DNA of 64,000 bases. Source: Eoetvoesia sp035555955. Lineage in GTDB: Bacteria; Pseudomonadota; Gammaproteobacteria; Burkholderiales; Burkholderiaceae_B. Made by a program: the position numbers and the translations under genes. Shown here piece after piece: positions 8,105-17,435 of the stretch (positions are counted from its first letter, which is position 1; every line of letters begins with the position of its first letter). Under the pieces are notes generated by a model. It was not told where the DNA came from, searched no databases, and worked only from the letters and a program-made list of their open reading frames with translations. The stretch lies in NCBI RefSeq assembly GCF_035555955.1, contig NZ_DATMGA010000019.1:1-64000 (forward strand), written 5' to 3'.

Positions 8105-9796
8105 ATGCAAGGGACGGCATTATTTCAGCTTCCTACTTCCACCACCCTGTTGCTGCTGATTGGCTTTTATGTGCTGACATTTCTGATGTCGCTGCTTATA
8201 AGCCGGAAGAACGAGAACGTCGACGGCTATATGGTTTCCAATAGCGCAGTCGGTTTCAGCCTTTCCGCGGCCAGCATGATTGCAACGTGGATATGGGCCG
8301 CGTCGTTCTACGCCAGCGCCAGCGCCGGATATAAGTTCGGCATATCGGGGCCGGTGCATTACGGGCTGTGGGGCGCGCTGATGATACTTTTCATCTACCC
8401 GTTCGGCATGCGATTTCGCAAATTGGCGCCCAGGGCGCATACCCTGGCCGAGATCATGCATGCACGGCATGGCAAATCCAGCCAGATGATATTGGCCGTC
8501 TCCAACATTGTCGGCAGTTGCATCAGCCTGATGGTCAACTTTACGGCGGCCGGAGCCCTGGTCTCGGTGCTTAGCCCCCTGAGCTTCGTCCAGGGCGTGC
8601 TGATCGCCGGTATCGGCACGCTGGCCTACACCATCTGGTCGGGGTTCCGGGCGTCGATCATGACCGACTTCGCGCAACTGGCGGCCATGATCGTGGCCGC
8701 CGTCGTCATCATTCCGCTGATCTTCTTCAATCTGGGCGGGCCGGCCATGCTGGCGGCCAATATCGATCATCTCAGCCTGCAGCAGGCCGATTTCTTTTCC
8801 ACCAAGGCCTTCCTGGAACAGGGGGCGCCTTACCTGGTCGCGGTACTGGCCTACGCGGTGGGCAACCAGACCATTGCGCAACGGCTGTTCGCGGTGCGCG
8901 AAGACCTGATCAAGCCCACCTTCATTACCGCCACCATAGGTTATGGCGCGATTGTCATCGGGCTGGGCATGCTGGGGCTGCTGGCGCTGTTCATCGGCCT
9001 GGAGCCCATGGATGGAAACCTGAACAACATCATCCCGCAAATGGCGTCCACGTACTTGCCGCCGTTCGCCATCGGCCTGTTCTTCATCCTGGTCATCGGC
9101 TCTTTGTCCTCTACCGCCGACGCCGATCTTTGCGCGCTGTCGTCCATCATCATGACCGACATCTACGGCAAGAACCTGGCACGCGGCAAGCCGGATCCCC
9201 GGCGCATGTTGTGGTGGGGCCGGTTCAGCATGGTCGTGGCGACGATGCTTGGCGTCGTCTTCGCCAGCTTCAAGCTGGATATCCTGATGATGCTGGTGTT
9301 TGTCGGCGCCTTGTGGGGAGCCATCGTCTTTCCCGTCATCATAAGTTTCTACTGGAGCCGGGTAACGAACAAGGCATTCACGTCGGCCGTCGTCTGCGCG
9401 GTGGCGCTGTTCGTGGTGGCGCGATTCGGCCTGCTGCCCATGACCGGGGCGGTGGCGGTGTTCTTCGAAATTCTTGCCGCCGTCGGCGTTGGCGTGGTCG
9501 CGGGGCTGATGGCCTTCGGCTTTTTCGGCAAAAGGGTCGGGCTGTTCCTGGGCATATTGGCTGTCCTGGCCATCTTGCCGTACAGCATCGGCTTCCTGCG
9601 TGATTATGCCGTGCTGCTCAGCTCGCTTACCGCATACGGGGTTAGCGCCATTGTTTGCGTGGCGGTCACGCTTTGCGGGCGGGAGCATTTCGATTTTGCG
9701 CTGCTGGATGAGCGGGTCGTGTCGTTCCAGGCGGAACATGCCGCCCCGTTGACCGGCTCGCCCTCGGGCGCCGTGCCCGCCGCTGCCCGGGCTTGA
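8105..9796 (+). CDS. Sodium:solute symporter (SSS family)
   Basis: A 563-residue inner-membrane protein with about 13 hydrophobic segments. The N-terminal helix is followed by a segment with SAVGFSLSAASMIATWIWAAS, the first-core-helix pattern of SSS transporters, and SLSSTADADLCALSSIIM matches the Na+-site helix. Start at 8105 is chosen because the frame upstream codes non-membrane, low-plausibility sequence, and AAGGA (8091-8095) sits nine bases before this ATG. It is followed by a 43-residue membrane protein 19 bases downstream, the usual partner for a subset of SSS carriers. The substrate is unknown; an organic acid or amine is likely. Confidence 0.9.
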   Translation: MQGTALFQLPTSTTLLLLIGFYVLTFLMSLLISRKNENVDGYMVSNSAVGFSLSAASMIATWIWAASFYASASAGYKFGISGPVHYGLWGALMILFIYPFGMRFRKLAPRAHTLAEIMHARHGKSSQMILAVSNIVGSCISLMVNFTAAGALVSVLSPLSFVQGVLIAGIGTLAYTIWSGFRASIMTDFAQLAAMIVAAVVIIPLIFFNLGGPAMLAANIDHLSLQQADFFSTKAFLEQGAPYLVAVLAYAVGNQTIAQRLFAVREDLIKPTFITATIGYGAIVIGLGMLGLLALFIGLEPMDGNLNNIIPQMASTYLPPFAIGLFFILVIGSLSSTADADLCALSSIIMTDIYGKNLARGKPDPRRMLWWGRFSMVVATMLGVVFASFKLDILMMLVFVGALWGAIVFPVIISFYWSRVTNKAFTSAVVCAVALFVVARFGLLPMTGAVAVFFEILAAVGVGVVAGLMAFGFFGKRVGLFLGILAVLAILPYSIGFLRDYAVLLSSLTAYGVSAIVCVAVTLCGREHFDFALLDERVVSFQAEHAAPLTGSPSGAVPAAARA

Positions 9797-9815
9797 TCCA
9801 GACAAGGAGATTTCA

Positions 9816-9947
9816 ATGAGTATTTTTGGTTTGACTGCGTATATCCTGGTGTGGCCGCTGATCTCGGCCGCTGTTCTCGTCGTGCTGCTGGTGGCCCTGG
9901 CGCGGGACATGTGGGCGGCGCATAAAAGCGGCGACGAAATGTTTTAA
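9816..9947 (+). CDS. Putative transporter small subunit (43 aa)
   Basis: A 43-residue protein starting MSIFGLTAYILVW and ending AAHKSGDEMF. It has one long transmembrane helix (about residues 7-30) and a short charged tail. A strong AAGGAGA ribosome site (9804-9810) lies five bases before the ATG. It follows the symporter by 19 bases on the same strand. Tiny single-helix proteins of this shape are found directly after some SSS transporter genes and are annotated as a transporter small subunit. The match here is by size, position and the ILVWPLISAAVLV helix; its role has not been shown. Confidence 0.75.
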   Translation: MSIFGLTAYILVWPLISAAVLVVLLVALARDMWAAHKSGDEMF

Positions 9948-10161
9948 GAACAATGAGTGGCGGGCGCCGGCATGGCGCGAAGCTTTGCGGCAGAGCCCGG
10001 TTTTCGGGGTCTTGCACCGATATTTGCGTCTTGTCCGGTCCTTCAGCTGCCCCTAAGAATTGTTGCAAAAAAGGCAGTGCTGAAACGCACTAATGCTTGT
10101 GCGCATGAAAGCTTCGCGTCAATATACACACACCCGTTTTCCTACGAACAGGAGGTGTTCC

Positions 10162-10497
10162 ATGCGTTTTTCGATTCGCGCCGCGGCTTTCGCCGCTGTA
10201 TTGGGGGGTGTGCTGACCGTTCCCGTCATGGCCCAGGCGGCCTCCGCCACGGCGGCTCCCGCCAACGGCAAGACGGCCCAGCAACAGCGCATGACAACCT
10301 GCAATGCCGAAGCCAAGGGCAAGAAGGGCGACGAACGCAAGGCGTTCATGAGCTCCTGCCTGAAGGGCGAGAGCGCAGCCGGCACGAAGCAGCTCAGTTC
10401 GTCCCAGCAGCGCATGAAAGACTGCAACGCCAAAGCCAAGGGCAAAACAGGCGATGACCGCAAGGCATTCATGAGCAGTTGCCTCAAGGCAAAATAA
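10162..10497 (+). CDS. PsiF-repeat family secreted protein
   Basis: A 111-residue protein with a signal peptide (MRFSIRAAAFAAVLGGVLTV..., likely cut after AQA near residue 30). It then carries two copies of the PsiF repeat: QQQRMTTCNAEAKGKKGDERKAFMSSCL and QQRMKDCNAKAKGKTGDDRKAFMSSCL in part, each with two Cys. PsiF of E. coli is phosphate-starvation inducible; the molecular function is unknown. AGGAGGT (10150-10156) fixes the start at 10162. A strong terminator follows at 10528. Export to the periplasm is expected. Confidence 0.9.
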   Translation: MRFSIRAAAFAAVLGGVLTVPVMAQAASATAAPANGKTAQQQRMTTCNAEAKGKKGDERKAFMSSCLKGESAAGTKQLSSSQQRMKDCNAKAKGKTGDDRKAFMSSCLKAK

Positions 10498-10527
10498 CTC
10501 GTACGCGGGGCGGTCGTTCCCTCCCTG

Positions 10528-10555
10528 ATGCGCCGGTCACGGCGCATTTTATTTT
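10528..10555 (+). terminator. Rho-independent terminator after the PsiF gene
   Basis: ATGCGCC (10528-10534) pairs with GGCGCAT (10541-10547) around GGTCAC, followed by TTTATTTT. It ends the transcript of the PsiF-type gene before ilvD. Confidence 0.8.
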
Positions 10556-10702
10556 CAATGCCCTGTTTTTTCAGGATTTTTTGCTGCCCCGGCAGGCGGC
10601 CTCGCCCGTATTCATCCCGTGCGCGTGTGGATATGTTCGAGGGAAAACGGTGATCCTTGTTATGATTCGGGGTTACCTCATTGTCCTTTTCTCGAGAAAC
10701 AG

Positions 10703-12571
10703 ATGCCGCAATACCGTTCCCGCACTTCCACTCACGGCCGCAATATGGCTGGTGCGCGTGCTCTTTGGCGCGCCACCGGCATGAAAGACGACGACTTCAA
10801 CAAGCCCATCATTGCCGTCGTCAACTCGTTCACCCAGTTCGTGCCGGGACACGTGCATCTCAAGGACATGGGGCAGTTGGTTGCGCGCCAGATCGAGCAG
10901 GCGGGCGGCGTCGCCAAAGAATTCAACACCATTGCCGTGGACGACGGCATTGCCATGGGCCATGGCGGCATGCTGTATTCGCTGCCTTCGCGCGAACTCA
11001 TCGCCGACTCGGTCGAATACATGGTCAATGCGCATTGCGCCGACGCCATGGTTTGCATTTCCAATTGCGACAAGATCACCCCGGGCATGCTCATGGCGGC
11101 CCTGCGGCTCAATATTCCCGTGGTGTTCGTGTCGGGCGGCCCGATGGAAGCCGGCAAGATCATCGATCCGTCCAGCAAGAAAGTGGTTCAAAAGCTTGAC
11201 CTCGTCGATGCCATGGTCAAGGCGGCGGACAGCGCCGTCAGCGACGCCGAAGTCGCCCAGATCGAACGCAGCGCCTGTCCGACTTGCGGATCGTGCTCGG
11301 GCATGTTCACCGCCAATTCCATGAACTGCCTTACCGAGGCTCTGGGCTTGTCGCTGCCCGGCAACGGCACGGTGGTGGCCACGCATGCGCGCCGCAAAGG
11401 CCTGTTCGAAGAGGCCGGCCGGCTGGTGGTGGATTTGTGCAGGCGCTATTACGAACACGACGACGATTCGGTCTTGCCGCGCAGCATCGCCACGTTCCAG
11501 GCCTTTGAAAACGCCATGGCGCTCGATGTGTCGATGGGCGGTTCCACCAACACCGTGCTGCACCTGCTGGCGGCGGCGCAAGAGGCGGGCGTCGATTTCA
11601 CCATGTCGGACATCGACCGCATTTCGCGCCGGGTTCCGTGCCTGTGCAAGGTGGCGCCGGCCACCGAAAAATACCATATCGAAGACGTGCATCGCGCAGG
11701 CGGCATCCTGGCCATTCTGGGCGAACTGGCCCGCGCCGATCTGCTCAACCTGGATGTCGGCAATGTGCACAGCGGCACGCTGGGCCGGGCCATCTCGACC
11801 TGGGACGTAAAAAGCGAGCAGGCCACCGACGAAATCCACGATTTCTACATGGCTTCGCCGGGCGGCATTCCCACCCAGGTGGCCTTCAGCCAGGATCGGC
11901 AATACGCCACGCTGGATATCGACCGCGAAGCGGGCTGCATCCGCGACAAGGCGCATGCCTATTCGCAAGACGGCGGCCTGGCTGTGCTGTACGGCAACCT
12001 GGCGCCCAACGGCTGCATCGTCAAGACGGCCGGGGTGGACGAACGCATCCTCAAGTTCACCGGCAAGGCCCGCGTGTACGAAAGCCAGGAAGACTCCGTG
12101 GCCGGCATCCTGACCGGCAAGGTCAAGGCCGGCGACGTGGTCATCATTCGCTACGAGGGCCCCAAGGGCGGGCCGGGCATGCAGGAAATGCTGTACCCCA
12201 CCTCCTACCTCAAGTCCAAGGGGCTGGGCGCCAGTTCGGCCTTGCTGACCGACGGCCGCTTCTCGGGCGGCTCGTCCGGACTGGTCATTGGCCATGCCTC
12301 GCCCGAAGCGGCGGAGGGCGGCAATATCGGCCTGGTCAACGACGGCGACACCATTGAAATCGACATTCCCAACCGCAGCATCAACCTGGCGATCAGCGAC
12401 GACGAGCTGGCGCAGCGCCGCGCCGCCATGGAAGCGCGCGGCGACAAGGCCTGGCAGCCGGTCAACCGCGAACGGGTGGTGTCGCAGGCTTTGCAGGCAT
12501 ACGCCGCTCTTGCCACCTCGGCCGATCGGGGCGCGGTGCGCGATGTCAGCCAATTAAGCCGGCGCAAGTAG
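10703..12571 (+). CDS. ilvD: Dihydroxy-acid dehydratase, long (E. coli IlvD) type
   Basis: A 622-residue dehydratase that converts 2,3-dihydroxyisovalerate and 2,3-dihydroxy-3-methylvalerate to the 2-oxo acids of valine and isoleucine synthesis. Cluster-ligand candidates are Cys122 (SNCDKITPG) and Cys195 in CPTCGSCSGM (Cys192, 195, 198), as in the 616-residue E. coli enzyme. The C-terminal DGRFSGGSSGLVIGHASPEA block is also present. Start at 10703 (MPQYRSRTSTHG) matches the family start; upstream in-frame sequence is not conserved-looking. A very strong hairpin ends the gene, and a second, shorter ilvD paralogue follows. Confidence 0.97.
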   Translation: MPQYRSRTSTHGRNMAGARALWRATGMKDDDFNKPIIAVVNSFTQFVPGHVHLKDMGQLVARQIEQAGGVAKEFNTIAVDDGIAMGHGGMLYSLPSRELIADSVEYMVNAHCADAMVCISNCDKITPGMLMAALRLNIPVVFVSGGPMEAGKIIDPSSKKVVQKLDLVDAMVKAADSAVSDAEVAQIERSACPTCGSCSGMFTANSMNCLTEALGLSLPGNGTVVATHARRKGLFEEAGRLVVDLCRRYYEHDDDSVLPRSIATFQAFENAMALDVSMGGSTNTVLHLLAAAQEAGVDFTMSDIDRISRRVPCLCKVAPATEKYHIEDVHRAGGILAILGELARADLLNLDVGNVHSGTLGRAISTWDVKSEQATDEIHDFYMASPGGIPTQVAFSQDRQYATLDIDREAGCIRDKAHAYSQDGGLAVLYGNLAPNGCIVKTAGVDERILKFTGKARVYESQEDSVAGILTGKVKAGDVVIIRYEGPKGGPGMQEMLYPTSYLKSKGLGASSALLTDGRFSGGSSGLVIGHASPEAAEGGNIGLVNDGDTIEIDIPNRSINLAISDDELAQRRAAMEARGDKAWQPVNRERVVSQALQAYAALATSADRGAVRDVSQLSRRK

Positions 12572-12587
12572 CAATCGGCCTTGCCAC

Positions 12588-12626
12588 GAACCAAAGACGG
12601 AGCCCCAGCGGCTCCGTCTTTGGTTC
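12588..12626. terminator. Perfect 17-bp hairpin terminator between the two ilvD genes
   Basis: GAACCAAAGACGGAGCC (12588-12604) and its exact inverse (12610-12626) flank a five-base loop. The A-rich and T-rich parts lie inside the stem, so it can act on both strands. It separates the two ilvD transcripts. Confidence 0.8.
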
Positions 12627-12726
12627 AGGGGGCTGCCCCTGGCGTGTTCCGCTATTCCCTTATTCGCGATCCGGTTGAAAAAAGCGGGGCGTGGTGCGAC
12701 ACTGGATTCTTTTCCGGGAGCCCAGC

Positions 12727-14412
12727 ATGACCACGAAGAAGCGTTTGCGATCCGCCAACATCACACAGGGCGCGGCGCGAGCGCCCAACCGCTCCATGTA
12801 CTACGCGCTGGGCTACAAGGAAGAAGACTTCATCAAGCCCATGGTGGGCGTGGCCAACGGCCACAGCACCATCACCCCCTGCAACAGCGGCCTGCAGCGC
12901 CTGGCCGATGCCGCGGTTCAGGCCATCGAGCAAAACGGCGGCAATGCCCAGATGTTCGGCACGCCCACCATCTCCGATGGCATGGCCATGGGCACCGAGG
13001 GCATGAAGTATTCCCTGGTGTCGCGCGAGGTCATCGCCGACTGCGTGGAAACCTGTGTCCAGGGTCAATGGATGGACGGCGTGGTGGTCATCGGCGGCTG
13101 CGACAAGAACATGCCGGGCGGCATGATGGGCATGCTGCGCGCCAATGTGCCTTCCATTTACGTGTATGGCGGCACCATATTGCCGGGCCGGCTCAACGGC
13201 CAGGATCTGAACATCGTCAGCGTGTTCGAGGCCGTGGGCGAAAACGCTGCGGGCCGCCTTAGCGACGAGGGCCTCAAGCAGATCGAGCTGCACGCCATTC
13301 CGGGGCCGGGCTCCTGCGGCGGCATGTATACCGCCAACACCATGAGCTCGTCGTTCGAGGCGCTGGGCATGAGCCTGCCGTACTCGTCCACCATGGCCAA
13401 TGTGTACGACGAAAAAGTGGAATCGGCGGCCGAGTCGGCGCGGGTGCTGCTCAAGGCCATCGAGCTCGACCTCAAGCCGCGCGACATCGTCACCCGTAAA
13501 TCCATTGAAAACGCCGTGGCCGTGGTCATGGCCATCGGCGGTTCGACCAATGCGGTGCTGCACATCCTGGCCATTGCGCACGCGGCCGGGGTGGAGTGGA
13601 CCATCGACGATTTCGAGCGCGTGCGCCTGCGCGTGCCGGTCATCTGCGACCTCAAGCCCAGCGGCCATTACCTGGCGGTCGATTTCCACAAGGCAGGCGG
13701 CGTGCCGCAGGTCATGAAGATGCTGCTCAATGCGGGGCTCATCCACGGCGACTGCATGACCATCACCGGCAAGACCATGGCCGAACTGCTGGCCGACGTT
13801 CCCGATACACCGCCCGCCGGCCAGACCGTCATCCGCCCTCTCGACAAACCGTTGTATCCCCAGGGCCACCTGGCCATCCTGAAGGGCAATCTTTCCACCG
13901 AAGGCTGCGTGGCCAAGATCACCGGGCTCAAGAACCCCGCCATGACCGGGCCGGCGCGGGTCTTCGACGACGAGCAAAGCGCGCTGGCCGCCATCCTCGA
14001 AGGCCGCATCAAGGCCGGCGACGTCATGGTGCTGCGCTACCTGGGCCCCAAGGGCGGGCCGGGCATGCCCGAAATGCTGGCGCCCACCAGCGCGCTCGTC
14101 GGCAACGGCCTGGGCGATTCGGTCGGCCTCATTACCGATGGCCGCTTCTCGGGGGGGACCTGGGGCATGGTGGTGGGGCATGTGGCGCCGGAGGCCGCCG
14201 TGGGCGGCTGCATTGCGTTGGTGCACGAAGGCGATTCCATTACCATCGACGCGCATAAGCACCTGCTTCAGCTCAATGTGCCCGACGAGGAAATCGCCAG
14301 GCGAAGAGCGGCCTGGAAAGCGCCGGCGCCGCGCTATACGCGGGGCGTGCAGGCCAAGTTCGCGAATAACTGCTCGACGGCCAGCACCGGGGCGGTGCTG
14401 GACAATTTTTAG
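12727..14412 (+). CDS. ilvD: Dihydroxy-acid dehydratase, short [2Fe-2S] type
   Basis: A 561-residue IlvD/Edd-family enzyme clearly different from the upstream 622-residue paralogue. Cys52 (TPCNSGL), Cys125 (GGCDKNMPGG) and Cys197 (GPGSCGGMYTANT) match the cluster cysteines of the short dihydroxy-acid dehydratases found in many bacteria and in plants, which hold a [2Fe-2S] cluster. TDGRFSGGTWGMVVGHVAPEA marks the C-terminal domain. Start at 12727 follows GGGAG at 12717-12721. Both copies could supply branched-chain amino acid synthesis; sugar-acid dehydration is an alternative for such paralogues, though the sequence looks like IlvD. Confidence 0.92.
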   Translation: MTTKKRLRSANITQGAARAPNRSMYYALGYKEEDFIKPMVGVANGHSTITPCNSGLQRLADAAVQAIEQNGGNAQMFGTPTISDGMAMGTEGMKYSLVSREVIADCVETCVQGQWMDGVVVIGGCDKNMPGGMMGMLRANVPSIYVYGGTILPGRLNGQDLNIVSVFEAVGENAAGRLSDEGLKQIELHAIPGPGSCGGMYTANTMSSSFEALGMSLPYSSTMANVYDEKVESAAESARVLLKAIELDLKPRDIVTRKSIENAVAVVMAIGGSTNAVLHILAIAHAAGVEWTIDDFERVRLRVPVICDLKPSGHYLAVDFHKAGGVPQVMKMLLNAGLIHGDCMTITGKTMAELLADVPDTPPAGQTVIRPLDKPLYPQGHLAILKGNLSTEGCVAKITGLKNPAMTGPARVFDDEQSALAAILEGRIKAGDVMVLRYLGPKGGPGMPEMLAPTSALVGNGLGDSVGLITDGRFSGGTWGMVVGHVAPEAAVGGCIALVHEGDSITIDAHKHLLQLNVPDEEIARRRAAWKAPAPRYTRGVQAKFANNCSTASTGAVLDNF

Positions 14413-14421
14413 CGTGCGAGG

Positions 14422-15696
14422 CTATGCCGTGGCGGCCAGCGGGCCGCGCGGCCTCGGCCGCAGGGTTCGCCACAGCAAGGTTCCGACGATGATCAGGTTC
14501 AGCAGGTTCCAGCCTATGCCATTCAGAAAGGCGGCCTGATACGACCCCGTCAGGTCGAAGACCTTGCCCGACATCCATCCGCCCAGGGCCATGCCCAGCA
14601 AGGTGGCCGAAATGACGGTGCCGGTGCGGGCGCCGGCCTCTTCGGGCCGGAAGTGTTCGCGCACGATAATGGCGTAGGCCGGGACGATGCCGCCCTGGAA
14701 CAGGCCGAACAGCGCGGCAATAACGTATAGCGAAACCAGCCCGTCGAACGGCAGGAACAGCACCAGGGCCACGGTTTGCAGGGCCGAACCCAGCAGCAGG
14801 GTGCGCAGGCCGCCGATGCGGTCGCAGATGGCGCCCGAGACCAGGCGGCTGACGATGCCGCAGACCAGCATGAGCGACAGCATTTCGGCGCCGCGTGCCG
14901 CGCCATAGCCCAGGTCGGAACAGTACGCAACGATATGGACTTGCGGCATGGCCATGGCCACGCAGCAGCCCACTCCGGCTACGCACAACAGGAATTGCGC
15001 CGTGGCCGGGCTGAGCCCGAACGGGCGCTGGGACGGCGCGGCATGGGCTCCGGCGGCAGCAGCCCGCCCAGAGCCGGGCGAGGCGAGGGCCACCGAAACG
15101 GAAGGCGGCCTGCGATGCATGAGCAGGGCCAGGCCGGCCATGGCGACGAAGCTGAACAGGCCCATGTAGATATAGGTCTGGCGCCATCCCAGGTCGTAGA
15201 TGAAGTGCTGGACGATGGGAGGCCAGATGGCGCCGCTCAAGTAGTTGCCGCTGGCGCATACCGCCACCGCGATGCCGCGCCGGCGCGCGAACCACAGCGA
15301 TGTGTCGGCGATGAGGGGCGCGAACGACGCCGAGCAGCCCGCAAAGCCCATGAGTGCGCCGTGCACCAGGGCGAAGACCCAGATATTGCCGGCCGCGGCG
15401 GCCAAGGCGTAGCCCAGCCCCACGCCGACGGCGCCGATCAGCAGCGGCACCATGACGCCGTAGCGGTCGGCCAGCCAGCCCATGACCATGCCGCCCAGGC
15501 CGAAACCTATCATCAGCAGGGTGTAGGGCAAGGACGCGGCAGCCCGGTCCACGCCGAAATCGGCCTGCACCGAGGGCAGCACCACGGCAATGACGTACAT
15601 GGCGCTGCTGCCCAGGGTAATGAGGGCCAGCGTGACGACGAGCCGGAAGACGGCATAGGGCGAATCGGGAAGCGGAGCGGACGCGGCGGCTGTCAT
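14422..15696 (-). CDS. MFS transporter, monocarboxylate/OFA-like
   Basis: A 424-residue, 12-helix transporter. The helix 2-3 loop motif (GMVMGWLADRYGVMVPLLIGAV) and the C-terminal repeat (VSRLVSGAICDRIGGLRTLLLG) are typical of MFS carriers. The pairing of halves and the central loop around residues 215-235 resemble monocarboxylate/oxalate-formate type carriers. It lies 90 bases downstream of the aldehyde dehydrogenase at 15787 on the same strand, so the two probably form an operon for an aromatic aldehyde or acid. It ends nine bases from the convergent ilvD. Confidence 0.85.
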   Translation of the reverse strand: MTAAASAPLPDSPYAVFRLVVTLALITLGSSAMYVIAVVLPSVQADFGVDRAAASLPYTLLMIGFGLGGMVMGWLADRYGVMVPLLIGAVGVGLGYALAAAAGNIWVFALVHGALMGFAGCSASFAPLIADTSLWFARRRGIAVAVCASGNYLSGAIWPPIVQHFIYDLGWRQTYIYMGLFSFVAMAGLALLMHRRPPSVSVALASPGSGRAAAAGAHAAPSQRPFGLSPATAQFLLCVAGVGCCVAMAMPQVHIVAYCSDLGYGAARGAEMLSLMLVCGIVSRLVSGAICDRIGGLRTLLLGSALQTVALVLFLPFDGLVSLYVIAALFGLFQGGIVPAYAIIVREHFRPEEAGARTGTVISATLLGMALGGWMSGKVFDLTGSYQAAFLNGIGWNLLNLIIVGTLLWRTLRPRPRGPLAATA

Positions 15697-15786
15697 GGGA
15701 GGCTTTATGGTGCGGATGCTGCGGGGCTGGTCGAACCCGGCGCAGGCCTTCCGCAGCGGCGGGGGAGGCTTGCGCCGGGCGTGGGT

Positions 15787-17238
15787 TTAGAACGGGTACT
15801 GGCGCGGCGTGGTTTGCACCGATACCCAGCGCAGGTCGGTGAAGGCCTCGACGCCGGCCTTGCCGCCGAAGCGGCCGATGCCGCTGTCCTTGACGCCGCC
15901 GAACGGCATCTGCGCTTCGTCGTGGACGGTCGGGCCGTTGACGTGGCAAATACCCGCCTCGATGCGCTTGGCCACCTGCAGGGCCCGGCCCACGTCTTTG
16001 CCGAAGACCGCCGACGACAGGCCATAGGGGTTGTCGTTGGCGATGGCAATGGCTTCTTCCACGCCTTTGGCCCGCACGATGCCCTTGACGGGCGCGAAGG
16101 TTTCTTCGCTGTAGATTCGCATGGCCGGCGTGACATGATCGATGAGCGTGGCCGGCATGAGCGTGTTTTCGGCCTTGCCGCCGCACAGCAGCTTGGCGCC
16201 TTTGGCCAGGGCGTCGTCGATGATCTCGTTGCAGCGGGTCACCGTGCTCATGTCGACCACCGACCCCAGGACCACCGGGCCTTTGCGTGGATCGCCCAGG
16301 GGCAGGCCGACGGCTTTCCTGGTGAGCTGCTCGATGAAGGCATCGGCGATTTTCTCGTCGACGATGATGCGTTCGGTGGACATGCAGATTTGCCCCGAGT
16401 TGGCGAAGGCGCCGAAAGCGGCGGCATCGACGGCCTGGCCGATGTCGGCGTCGTCCAGGATGACCAAGGGCGCCTTGCCGCCCAGTTCCAGCACCACCGG
16501 CTTGAGGTATTTGGCGCAGACGGCGGCAATGACCTTGCCCACGCGGGTGGAGCCGGTGAAGTTCACGCGGCGCACGGCGGGGTGGGCGACCATGGCTTCG
16601 ACCAGCGGGCCGGCGTCGGCTGGGGCGTTGGTGATGAAGTTGACCACGCCGTCGGGCAGGCCGGCTTCCTGCATGGCCTCGATGATGAGACCGTGCGTGG
16701 CGGGGCAGATTTCAGAGCCTTTCAGCACGACGGTGTTGCCGCAGGCCAGCGGCGTGGCAATGGCCCGCACGCCGAGAATGACGGGGGCGTTCCAGGGCGC
16801 CATGCCCAGCACTACGCCCGCCGGCTGGCGCAGCCCCATTGCCAGGTTGCCGGGCACATCGGAGGGTATGACTTCGCCGCTGATCTGGGTGGTCAGCGCG
16901 GCGGCTTCGTGCAGCATGCCGGCGGCCAGATGGGCGTTGAAGCCCGCCCACATGGCGGATGAGCCGGTTTCGCCCGCCATGGCGGCGATGAACGCATCGG
17001 TCTTGGCTTCCAGGGCGAGGGCGGCCTTGGAAAGCAGCGCCCGGCGCTCGTTGGGGCCTATGGCCGACCAGGCGGGGAAGGCCTTGCCCGCGGCTTCCAC
17101 CGCGGCAATGGCGTCTTCGATGGTGGCGGCGGGGGCGACAGTGGCGACGCTGCCGTCAAGCGGGTTCTTCCGTTCGAACGTGGCGCCGTTGCCGGCCTGC
17201 TTTTTTTGGCCGTTGATAAGCATTGAAATGGTGGTCAT
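15787..17238 (-). CDS. Aldehyde dehydrogenase (salicylaldehyde/vanillin type)
   Basis: A 483-residue enzyme of the same subfamily and exact length as the one at 5925. Catalytic Asn150, cofactor Lys173 (VVLKGSE), Glu251 (LELGGKAP) and Cys285 (GQICMSTER) are all in place. It oxidises aldehydes to carboxylates with NAD(P)+; the similarity to benzaldehyde/salicylaldehyde-type enzymes suggests aromatic substrates. CAGGAG before the ATG sets the start. It is followed by an MFS gene and faces an aldo/keto reductase gene across a 197-base divergent spacer, which probably holds promoters for both. Confidence 0.93.
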   Translation of the reverse strand: MTTISMLINGQKKQAGNGATFERKNPLDGSVATVAPAATIEDAIAAVEAAGKAFPAWSAIGPNERRALLSKAALALEAKTDAFIAAMAGETGSSAMWAGFNAHLAAGMLHEAAALTTQISGEVIPSDVPGNLAMGLRQPAGVVLGMAPWNAPVILGVRAIATPLACGNTVVLKGSEICPATHGLIIEAMQEAGLPDGVVNFITNAPADAGPLVEAMVAHPAVRRVNFTGSTRVGKVIAAVCAKYLKPVVLELGGKAPLVILDDADIGQAVDAAAFGAFANSGQICMSTERIIVDEKIADAFIEQLTRKAVGLPLGDPRKGPVVLGSVVDMSTVTRCNEIIDDALAKGAKLLCGGKAENTLMPATLIDHVTPAMRIYSEETFAPVKGIVRAKGVEEAIAIANDNPYGLSSAVFGKDVGRALQVAKRIEAGICHVNGPTVHDEAQMPFGGVKDSGIGRFGGKAGVEAFTDLRWVSVQTTPRQYPF

Positions 17239-17435
17239 GGCGATCTCCTGGTGTTGTTATGAGGATGGCGGGTTGATGTTGACACGGGCGTTTCCCGGCT
17301 GTACTTCTTTGGAGTCAGGCATTTCCCGTGCAATTTCAAATTTTTCCGGCAGCGGCTGGTGTGGCGTGCATTGACGCGCCATCGCCGATGGCATGGCGTT
17401 CCCGTCGCTGCCGATCTCTATGTGGAGCATACCCC

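Noticed and set aside
8120..9910. Long minus-strand open frame opposite the SSS symporter
   Set aside because: Low-complexity basic composition and no family motif; the plus strand is a clear membrane transporter with a ribosome site.
12652..16186. Long minus-strand open frames over ilvD and the MFS/aldehyde dehydrogenase genes
   Set aside because: They mirror codon bias of the real genes and have no recognisable motifs.
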